Shown: piece by piece, positions 38,801 through 50,800 of the stretch
How the letters are laid out: each line of letters opens with the position of its first letter
How positions within the stretch are numbered: the first letter of the stretch is position 1
Assembly (NCBI GenBank): GCA_040954595.2
Contig: CM082587.2
Span: 8,184,001-8,248,000 of the forward strand
Reading direction: 5' to 3'
Origin: Balanoglossus misakiensis
Lineage: Eukaryota; Hemichordata
DNA length: 64,000 nt
Made by a program: the position numbers and the translations under genes
Notes under the pieces: generated by a model
Databases searched by the model: none
What the model was told of the DNA's origin: nothing
The model's input: only the letters and a program-made list of their open reading frames with translations

Positions 38801-41800
38801 AAAAAGCAAACCCTAAAAAGTGTCACTGCATGTGTCATTTTTGGTGAGATGCCTACGATGAGAAACAAACACTTTCGGTCTGCCTAACCATGTCAAAGGA
38901 AAGTTCAGATGCTAAGCCTACAAATGTCTGGTTTGTGGGGGGTTCCCACACTGTCTTTGATGAGAAATATGGGATTGAAAATCGGTGCAGGTTACACACA
39001 GTGCAACCTTAAATTCAGTTGGCCATAACAACTACCGGTACATGTCCATTACACACACAATTACACAGCACACTAGCCCAATATTGAGCTATTGAACATA
39101 ACCTAGGGAGTACCACAACAAAAGGAAGACAGCAGAACAAAGTGAAGAAAATACCACCAAGGGATACAGCTACAATCTCTGCAACTTACTACACGTACAA
39201 AGTGTAATGCAGCATATATTTCACTACAAAGTCAATTCAGATTGTAACCCTCTGACATTTTATCACCATAATGAATACAGATTCAGTGATGTAGATAATC
39301 TTTTGTGATAAACCCTAAGGAAACGCAATATGCAGTCGATCCAGGATATTACCATCATTATTATTTTTGACATGTTTTCTGAGTTACAGATGGTCGGTCA
39401 GACACCGGGTTCAGACAAGCGCTGTGATCTAAATCTGTCACATGTATTGTGTAAAATGTGGACTGTGACACACATTGGACCGACATCAAATGTTTTTGTG
39501 AGTGAACGATGCAAATTACGATAATGCACAAATAAATAAATAAATAAATAAATAAATAAATTGAAGCCTGACAGAATAGTCTTCTGTTTGACTGACACGA
39601 ACTATTTAATGATTTCTTAAAAAGACAAAACAGAACTTTTAACAATACTGTCAGTTACACAATTTGTCTAGCATTTCTTTTATTTGAACCTACAGCACTG
39701 CCACAAGAATAACAATAATATTATAGCAGTATGGAAAGTGAGCATAATATTTAAAGAACTGTAAAATGGGAAATTTTCGCGAACAAGATCCCACAAAATA
39801 TGGAAATAAATATTCATGTAAGAATGTTTTTTGGAAATAAGAGAACATTAAAATTAATGGTCGCAAAACAGCTGGTATCAGGAAAACTTCCTGTTGCAAA
39901 AATGTCCTGTTTTACAGTATTTGACAAAAAACTTGTGCAATTTACTTACGTATTATGTGAAGATGCAATAAAATAATGTGATAATGGTTGCTTCATATCC
40001 TGACATATTGTCTTGTGAGTTGGATCGAATATCTCACATTCTGTAGACATCAGGTACTTCGTAAAACCTGTACACATGCAAATAAACAGATAACAATATA
40101 AGAGTCAATTGTTTGTGAAGACAAGCAGTGTTCACTGCAGGCCTACTGCAGACATGAACACCAAGTGTTGATCGCTGACGGAAGTCATGTGGTCACCATT
40201 AACACACTTCATTATATTCAATATGTATATATACAGTAAAACCAGTCTAAACTAAACACAAAGGGACAGAAGAAACTGTTCAGTTTGCAGAGGTGTCCGG
40301 TTTATAGAGGGTTTTTTAATATGTGGTTGTGTCAAAGTGACAGGAAAATGTGTTCAGTATAGACAGGTTTCCAGATTAGACAGGGTTCGTCTTACAGGTT
40401 TTACTGTAGGATTATACATTTCCATATTAAACTGGATAACCTATACCATATTATTGGCCACTTAGCAGCTTACTGACCGATAATATGCATTATGGCCAAT
40501 GATATATCCAAACTCACCATCTATTCCTAGCTGACCTTTGACCTTCCCTTCATCTGAAGGTTCATATCTGTTGATAATTTCTAGACATTTTTCTTTGGTT
40601 ACACCAGTCATCTATAAAGACAGATAAAAAAGATATTTTCAGTTCAGACAATTTAAAAATACAAACATGCACACAGGTATTTATTTTTGCCACTGAGGAA
40701 CACTACTACATTTTTTTAATACTACATGAATGAGCAAAAATCTATTTTAATGTTTTTCCACTCAAGTAACTAATGGTGACAGAGCAACAACAAAATACTT
40801 ACGCCTTGTTCTGCTTCTACAAAAATCTGAACATCATCAACTGTTAAAAACTCGTAACTTGCATACCTACAAAATACAGAAAATATAACCTGATATAAAA
40901 CATCTTAAAACTCATGATCATGTCATTAAATTTTGTTGTTGTATTGGCTGATGTTTAATTGACACAAATGCATAACCAGGAGTTTAAGGTTCATGGGCAT
41001 TTTTTAGCAGGACATTGTTGTGACACTGGACAATCAACACATAATGGCTCAAAGTTTCTGTTTCTGTTTAACTTTGCACCTATTTTAGTTTCATACAAAG
41101 CTTGACTTCTATTGCTTGTTTACATTTTTCTTCAGGATTAAGGAAGACATCCAAGTGATGGACTGATTTCTTTTGGTATTTCACAACGTAGTACTACAAC
41201 CGAGTGTGAATATACCCGGGTTATGGTGGTCACATGTCAAAATTTGACCTTTGACCTACCATGTCAAATTTACAGACATGCACAGGAACACCTGCATAAG
41301 TATAATTTTGATCCCCCAAGGTCAAATTTGTTGTGAGTAATGAGAACATTAATGAACTACAGTCTTTCATCTGCTTCGCCTCAATTAACTTGCATATACC
41401 GATGCATATCTGCATGTATTATTGATGTTCTAACTGAAAAGTTTGCGGTCTCAGACAAAAGTTATACAACAGGTTTACTACACTCCACTGAACAATTATT
41501 CTACGGTTATTGTGAAATCAATATTTTTTTATATTACTTTCAACATGTAATCATCATGGGATCGATAATTCTCAGTGAAATAATGAATTTTATTGTCCAC
41601 ATTGGCAGACTAAGTAAAAGGCAATAAACTCAGGGAAAATTTAGAAGACGGGTATTCATAGATAAATGTGTACACACGACAGCATTTCATTTCTTCTGTT
41701 GATTTCCCAAAGCACTTGATCTTCTCAATTTTCATGAAAAATCGATTTGAAATATGAAATATCATAGCCGTGGGACTGAGTCAAGATAAATTTATTGTTA

Positions 41801-44800
41801 CTAAGACCCAACAGAGCTGTGTAGATGTACACTGGAATCTTCATCAACACATATAACAAAATAGTGAACTCCCTATTTTCTTCTCTGTTTTCAAAACAAC
41901 CAGCAAGGAACTGAAAAGTTTGGGGACTACCATTTTTTTCTGAAAATCTGCCCTTGAGGTGCATAATACCTTAACCCTTTCACCACCATGGTTAGGTCCA
42001 ACTCCATTGTTTTCTATGGTAAAGTTGAACCTCAAACGAGGGAACTGGGAGTGAAAGGGTTAAAGATAATGTAATATTCACCAAGTATAGAATCTGACAC
42101 TGCCTGAAGTGAATTACAATCCTCTGCTATCACCCAAGCATTATCTCAGCAGTTTTATCACAATGTCACTTGACATGAACTTTTCATCGATCAGAACTAC
42201 GTCAGATTCGTCAAGTTTCAACATATCCCATGGCATTTTTCACAGATCTTTAATATGAAAACCAAAACAAATCAAGACTTAAGTAAAACCCTGGGCTTTC
42301 ATTACCGAAGTAACTTCAAGCTAGACGGTTTACACATTCATATTTTATAAATGGATGCCGGGTATATTTTACTTTTTTTTTCAGTTTCTGTGACTTAAGG
42401 TAGAGATGTAGGTTTTTTGCATTTTTTGAGTGATTTTTCCTTTTTTCAATATTTCAAACCATTAGAATTTGCATTATTTTTTTATTAAAACAGTTTTACC
42501 GGGTCGCATTCGTAAACATGTGTAAATTTATCAAAAGTAACATATTTTAAGAATTGTGTGTACAGTTATAAACATTCCGGATTAACTGTTACCAGATTAG
42601 TGTTGGAGTTTGCTAACCAATTCACAGGAGCCCAGATATGCAAATCTGACTTTTCGAAAGTTAGGCTAGTTAACAGGAAGTTTGACAGGCGTGCTTTGTC
42701 TAGTGACTTCCAGCATGATGGTCAACTATGGCTTCCATCAGGGTTCGAACATCATGCTCCATGGCACAGACTTATTGACCGGACATAGGGCAATGAAACA
42801 CCCGCAAATGTACAATTACTAATTACATGTTTTTCCACGATTTTCCACTAATTTATGAACTTTTTGGAAATGCTCCATGACAGAACGTTTAGTTGTGACC
42901 AGTGTTGCTTGTCTCATCTTGTCGAGAAAGCTGTTGCTGGTGCAGCTTACAATGTCACAACCGTCGATAAACTGAACAACTAATCCATTGCATGAAATAG
43001 GTGGATGTGTCAAGCGATGCCGATGCATAAATTTTCAGTTTTGAAACAGGAAGTTTGACAGGCGTGCTTTGTCTAGCGACTTCCAGAATGATGGTAGAGT
43101 ATGGCTTCCATCAGGGCTCGATCGTCATGTTCCGTGGCATAGACTAATTTACCGGACACAGAGCAATGAAACGCCCGCAAATGTACAATTACTAATTTTA
43201 CATGTTATGGTAGGAGTGAGAAAATTAGATTAAAATGGGTTTACAGAAGTGTATACTTAACGGGCTTTAGTGTCGTTTGGAGAAGTTATCAGTGGCAGGG
43301 ATTAACAGTCCCTTGTTTGCTGAATAAACAAACCAACCTCATTATTGTACTCTGTCCGTAATGATGTCGTTTTTTCCACTAATTTATGAACTTGCAAAAC
43401 GTTCTAGATGAAAATGACTTGGTCTAAAGTCTCTAGTATTATGCTACTTCGTTAAAACATAACAAAGCAGTGAGTAAGTGCTATTTATGATCGTTTTTTT
43501 CCAACTGAAAGTGCCGTTCACACAAATTGTCGATTTTCTCTGTTCGGTTTTGGGCTCTGGAGTGCAACTTCAAAAGAGTGTAACTTAGCAACGCGTGCAC
43601 AGATTGTTCTGATTTTTGGCCTGAGGAAGGGAACAATACCTGTCTCCAAACCCCACGAGCGGATTTCCAATAAAGTTGATAGAACAAAAGAAATCACCAC
43701 ACAAGTGAACAAAAGTCGATAATTTATGCAAAAATCGACAGTTGACACTTTAAAGGCTCATTGTTCGAAAACAAAAGTGAATATCAAAATTCCATGACCC
43801 GGTATTTTTACCACTATACCCAGCTGTCGATTGCCGGTAACAGATCACCTGGAGGCATTGTCTTTTTTTATTGCCAAGCCTTTGAGTAAAAAAACTTAAA
43901 ATCGTGTATTTTTGAGCAAAACGAGAAAGAGAACAGAAATTTTGGAAAATAAACCAGATTTTCATAAACTTCAAGTATAGAGCTAACAGAAAATATATAA
44001 TGTGTTGGTGGGAAACATGAAATACAAGGAGAAAAAATCGATTAAAAACAAGTGTCATAAAAGGTACATCTCAACCTTAACTGATACCTGCACTATTAAC
44101 CTATTCACCACCATGGTTCAGTCCGACCCCACTGTTTTGTATGGTAAAGTTGGACCTCTAGAGAGGGAACTGGGGGTGGAAGGGTTAAACACAATCTGTG
44201 ATTGTCACTGGTAAACTCCATCGTATGTGGACACATCAGTCAAATAAAATTCTTTGTCTCATACACAATTCATTACTATTTCCAAACTTGATCTGAAATT
44301 ATTTTGGGGTATTTCACAGGTTTTTACGAATAGAAATTTTGCTTCGATAGGTTTACCTGTTGAAGAGAGAAATACTGTTTTTTCATTCAGCTATAATGAT
44401 CTGTTTTTTCATTCAGCTACAAATAATGATCAGATGGTGAAATTGTTCACCAATAGAGGCCTATATCTCAAGATGAACTCTTCCTGTGCACATTCAAATA
44501 TTCTTTGCATGAATGTACAAACATAGATTTTAATATATCACTTGGCAACAGCGACAATTTATTAGAAATATATTTTATTTAATAAAGTCTTAGTGGCGGT
44601 ATCTTTTTGCAGTTTAATTCACACAATCTCATCTAATTCAGATTCCCTGATGCTAAATTCCACATTTTTAGTGATATACCCTATGCCAGGTGTCGATATA
44701 TCGACCCCTTAGGGACCATTTATAATTTTCACTGTCCTTTGTACAATGTCTTCCGTGCCTACTTATATATAGTACATTAAGACTAGTACATTGTACATTT

Positions 44801-47800
44801 AAGACTTTTAAACCATGATTTTGTTTTATATGACAACACTCAAAAACTTGCATTCCTAAAGGAAAATAAGTCTAGAATTCCAGCGAAGTATATAGTCCAA
44901 GACATTCATTCTGGTTGAAACACACAAAAAGTACCCCCCCCCTCAAAAAAAGTCAAAGTTACCTAGTTTGCACCAATCTGTAATAGTTTATTTTATAATT
45001 TCAATAATTTTGAAAATGTACTCACCTGACTAGTAAAAAGTAAATTTCAGGTCGAGTTGAAATTTCCTTAAACAATTCTAAAAATTCTGCAAATGTAAGA
45101 GTTGGTCTGCCAGTTCCATCTTTGGATTTATTGAGTACAACTTCCTGTAAAAAAAGAACTCAGTTTTATTATAAGAAAAAAGTTTCAGCGGGAAGCAATG
45201 TCATCATATGAAAAAAGTACATATTGCAAGGTTTCACTGTTGTAGAAACAAAACAGATGGAAGAAGTCATCATTGATGACCTAGTCCCCACTTGATTGAT
45301 AGACAAAGAGAGAAATGAAGGACTTTATGGTTGAAAAAGTCAATCCCCTGGCTCCAAGTATTTGCCTGAACATGTACATTTTAGTGTACTTTACTTGGAG
45401 AGAATTAAATCAATTGAAATAAGTTTGGAAAATAGAAAGTAGTGTACACAAAACTTTGAAGGAGAATTTTACTTACTTTGAATTTCTGTTTAATTCTACA
45501 GGTTGCCACGCCGGTGTTCAATTCTTTCATGAGTCGTATCACTTCAAATTCATCCAGCTGCCCTGTGCTTTCATTATCAGCTTCACCAAATACTTGCTTC
45601 AACCATCTGCATCAATTGTTAAGGATAACTCACGGCATGAATGGAAACAAAGACTTGACAAAGTACATCTTGGTACCCAGTCAATCAGGGGAGAAAGTTC
45701 AGTGAAATTTTCAGGGAAGACTGTTGTTGACTTTTTTTTCAAATTCTAACAGTTGCCAGGACATTACCTGTATCTTTTAGCAACACAACATGTATGTGTG
45801 CAGTCAGCATTGTTATAAAGCCAAATTTGAATTCAATTCAAGACTCGAATTCATTTGTCAACAATAACAATTTAAGTGTTTTAAATCAAAAATATATATG
45901 CTGATACCTTTCCTTGAAAGTAAAATGATGAACAATTTTTTTCTGTTAAATGCCACCAATCCATACTCATAGAAAGTTGAGAACAGCAAATCTGGGAAAT
46001 GATTTCAAAGACTGTGAGGTGTACAGAAAGAATACATACACATTTCATTGCAAAAGTGTCAGAACCAAATCAGCTTATCTAATAGTGTCGGTGAAATATA
46101 ATTTAAGGTTACAAATAATTGTTTCATTGATTGTCGTTCAATGCTCTGATTAAAATCAATAACAGGGTCTGGGAGTTCAGGAATCTGGCCAATTATCTGA
46201 TGTTTTTCACGTTGCAGTTCACAGCTTATCGACTTTGATTTCCTAACTGATCACTGATTGCTTTCCTTGTTTGTGACCATGAGGAGCAAATTGATTGCTG
46301 CCTTGAAGGAGAATTATCCTCTTGTAGACAGAGCAGTGAACACCTGCTGAACATCAATGATGTGGCAAGACAGTTGTATATAAACAGTTGGCAACTTTGA
46401 ATTTCAGTAATCAATGTTTCGGGCAAGAACAGCAGACAAACAACTCTTAGTCCGAGGAACAATTCAAGAGCTTTATGTTGGCAGATAGTGTTTTTTTTGT
46501 AGTCCAGAGAATGTACCATGCTCTGATTGATCTAATTTTCCACAGCAGTCAGATAATAGTGTAAGTAACAGTAAAGAGGTAGCCACAGCCCTCCAGCTAG
46601 TCATAATGAGACAAACTACAGAAAAAACAAAGCCAACAGCTATAGTTAATTCAATTAGAGTCAAAATTCAGCTAACAAGATTGGTCACAGTGGCAACATG
46701 ATTGGGTGAACCATCGATTATTTCCACGGGGGACATCTGTTCTGAAACCTAGAGACCATCTGACCTCCACTTCCAATAAAATGCGCTTGGTTTCCATGGA
46801 AATAAATACATTTATACTCCGATATCTGGCAAACTCGCGGTAAACGCATTAAGCAGTGATTCAATGATGCTGGTAATGCAGAAATGACACCGTCAACTCC
46901 AGGCTACCTCTAAATCACATTGAGGTAAAAATGTCCTCTTCCACAAAAAACATCACTTATTTCTGATCAAATGACGATAGCTGTCTCGTCCTGTCTCACA
47001 CTGTATATACCCACGATTATCAACGCTTCTTTCGAGCCAATTTGAGATGCAATCTGTTTTCACTTTCCTTCAAGTCCTGCTGTAGCTTATCAAGACTTGA
47101 TGTAGATTTAATTGTACAGACAGATCGGTGCCAAAGTTACTTGTACTGTCAAGTTGTAAGGATACCTGTCTCTCATGTCATGTTCTTGTTTGGATTCCAA
47201 TGAATCTGATGCTGAAAATGACAGAAAAGGGAGAAAAAACGAGTCAGTAAGAATTTTTGTAATGCTAGGTATGCAGTCACCAGTAAAAGAGTATCATCTA
47301 AGATGCAATACACCTTGAGTCTGAACAATGTATGTATTGACAATCATACCATCCTTCATTTAAAAAATGCTTCTATACAGCTGCGCTTACTGCAAGTAAA
47401 GCCAATGCAAGATATGATCATTATAATTTGATACAGTATAATACACAAAGTATGCAGTAATTTTTTTGTTATCTTGCATTCTTCTTCCGGAAGCTTTATG
47501 TATTGCATGTCATCACATGGATTCCGTCAAATCATGTTATCTCCATTTGCAGATAATCCATCATTGAAATTGCATATGCTCAAATGACATTAATCATAGC
47601 GACTGTCTCCTGTCTAATAGCCAGTAGTCATTTCCATATTTGATGAGGTTATAAAATACATCAATCAATGCAACAATAGATATAGCCTCAATGACACTGT
47701 ACTTCGACCGTGACATTGCTGCCATGCATAGCATAGCATAGCATACAGATCAAAATGGAATGGTTATACCATACAAATATTTCCACCACAAAATTAATCT

Positions 47801-50800
47801 TTACAGCCCCACCCAGGATACCTGTTGGTCTGTCCCTTATGATGGACATTAGACAACTTTGGTCATGGTCATGGTTGAAATAAGATCTTGCCTATTTAGT
47901 ATGCTAATAAACTTACAGTCGCATTATGATTTTTCCCAAAAAAGTTGCTACAGGACAAGTTCACTTCAATTTGACACCTGAGGTACAATGTATACTGAAT
48001 ACTTTTACTAGTATTAAGTTGTCTGAATGAAGACTGACCCCCCCCCAAAAAAAAAAAAACCCCACAACAACAACAACAACAACAACAGAAAACAAACAAC
48101 AACAACCCAACAACAAACAAACCACATGACACATACAGACAGACAGACGAACAAACACTGAGAGACCCTCAGACTTTGTCTGCAGGGACAAATAGATTAA
48201 TCACAATCAGAAATAATGTTTGAAGGTGTTAAGCAATCAAATACGGCTGCTTCCAGCAACTTTGGATTTTTTTTTGCACTTTGTCAAGAATGATTATTCA
48301 TACAAAGAACACTACATGTAGAGCAGCAAAGATATCAATATATGATGAATAAGTGGATTAGAGATTGTTGATAACAGTATGTGAGGGTTTTTGTATCGAA
48401 CATCTGTAATGATTTCTCATCAATACCAAATGTCTTACATTACTTCGAAGTATTGAATGAAACATCCTGTAATTTGCTGTTCAGGATGTACATATTTAGA
48501 AGAAGTAATGTATTCAGATGGATTGGAATAATTCATTTTTTAAATAATGCAGCATTTCATGCAATAATCTTACAAAAAAATCCTTGAGGCGGAAAATGCA
48601 TAGTTGGTTGGTGAATTTCAATGCACCTGTCCTTAATGTTTTAAGGTTGATTTATTTGCCGGATTCTTTCAAAATTCAAGCGAAATTTCAGTCAGATCAC
48701 CTGCAAGTCTTATCTGCTGTTATACTGACAGTAGCTTCAAGGCCAAGGCTGGATTTCAGACCCTGATCTTTTGCACGGCAGACTAGAATGGTTGCCAAGC
48801 ACAGCAGGGCTGAATTGAGGTCAGCGAGGCTAATGCCTTGGCAGCCATAGCTGGATCCCTTCACTTTGTCGCGCTGCTCTGCATCGCTGTGGGCACATTG
48901 ACTCCCCATGAGCTGCCACTATTTGCATTATACCTTCATGATTTTACTTTCAAACTTACATCGGTCCATTAAGGTAGTACGTGCCTCAGGGACAGACTTT
49001 CAGAAAAATGATAATCCTCCAAACCTTCCAGTACTTTGCTATATTAAAGTGTGCGGGGACGACTTTTTGAAAACATGAAGAAAACTGGGTGTTCACCTTT
49101 GTGTTTTCATGAAAATTACTACATAACATTTTCTCCATGGACTTAACACAGAGATTGGCAGCCATTTTGAATTTGGGACAATTTGACAACATTTTGTTGT
49201 CTTATTAAAAGGCACACATGATTCTACTTTTTTGAATAGCCAGAAGGTTAGAACGAAGTATAATTGAAAAATACTGGTAGGAGTTTTGGATGAAGGTTTG
49301 CTTGCTGAAGATTAGTGAAAGAACTCGGCAAAGTAACGTAGCAATGGCCACTGTGAACCTCACTGGTTGCTACTCATATTGGCACCAAGTATATAAAACT
49401 GGTGATAGGCACAGGATGTCAAAGTTAAAATTCGTTTAAGTACAAGTACAGCTTAGTTCAACTTCTTTCCAGCATACTACATCACTAGCAGCCAAAACAC
49501 AGACTCTGATCAAACGAAGCATTCAAAATTTATCTGATCTGATCGGTTGCATCAAGGTAACCTGAACTACACCATCTTACCCAGCTTTTATCAATCTAAT
49601 CCAGTTACAACTTTGATGAAAGGTTTCAGTTGCCCAAAGTAGGGTTTCTGTCAACTGATTACTGAGGACGCCTTAATGTCAGTATTGGAATGGAATGACT
49701 ATTTCTTGACAACCAAAACTGGTGCATTTAGAAAACATACACATTCGCAACTTCTACAAAGCACACAGCAGAATTAGTTAATGTGTTTGTTTATAATTTG
49801 CTCCAGTAGACATGTGTAAACAGCGTAAAAATTTGCCTGTACTTTGCTCCAATAAGCATGCACACGAATAAACAAATCTATCAAAATTCAAAATGTGTTC
49901 ATGAGGGGACAGTTTTGTCCTACGTACTATTTTAATAAAAGTAAGAAGATTGTTTATGTGATAAATATGCTGTATAAATCTGGAACGTTTCAGATTTGAA
50001 ACAGCTTTGCCGGCCAGACTTGAGCTGATGTACGGTAAAGGATTAACACCTCTCTTCAACCCATTGTCTATGGGGCCAAGTGTCAGGGTCTACGCTTCAA
50101 CATTTTGTGTGTGAGGACACAAAGCATCTCAAACCATTTATCTTCTGTCATTACAAATGGCAAACAGTGTCTCTGAAACGTTCTAGTTTTACCCAGTGTG
50201 AACACGGTGGGTTGTTACAATCCTGTGCTGTAATGCAAATTGATTTACCTGATAAGACAAATGACTAAGACTAGGCAAATATTCAATGTGAACAACACCC
50301 TTGTGAGTAGGGGGAATATTGAGGACTGTGTCTATATGTGGTACCATCAGCTAAGGTATGACAGAATTTTACTCTTCTAGAATAACACATAAAGAGCAAT
50401 GGCCTAAACTCTATCAATGACAAATCATCAATCGTGACATATTCTTAACCTTTGCAACACTATAAATTTAGTTCAATCCGATTGCGTTAAACGGTTTGGG
50501 TGAAACCATATGCAGGGTTATAGGGGTGAAAGGGTTAATTGAATTGAAATTAACTGAAGAAGAGTGTACGTCAGAAAATAACACTTGTTTCTAGGTTTTA
50601 TTGATGGCTGTTGGAGTTGGACATTAGCGACGGGTTTACGACCTCACCTTTGTTTCCGATGTTCCCACCGATCAGACAAGTGAGGCCAGTGGTCCAGATG
50701 TTGGCTTCATCCGGCGTGTTGGCCACCAGATCCAAGCTGTCATAGTTCTCTCCATAGATGATGGAGAACGCACAGTCCTCGGAGAATTCACCGGCAATTT

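Noticed and set aside
46473-46664. 63-codon minus-strand frame with a hydrophobic start like a signal peptide
   Set aside because: It lies inside a PLCL intron, has no family resemblance beyond hydrophobicity, and is short enough to be chance.
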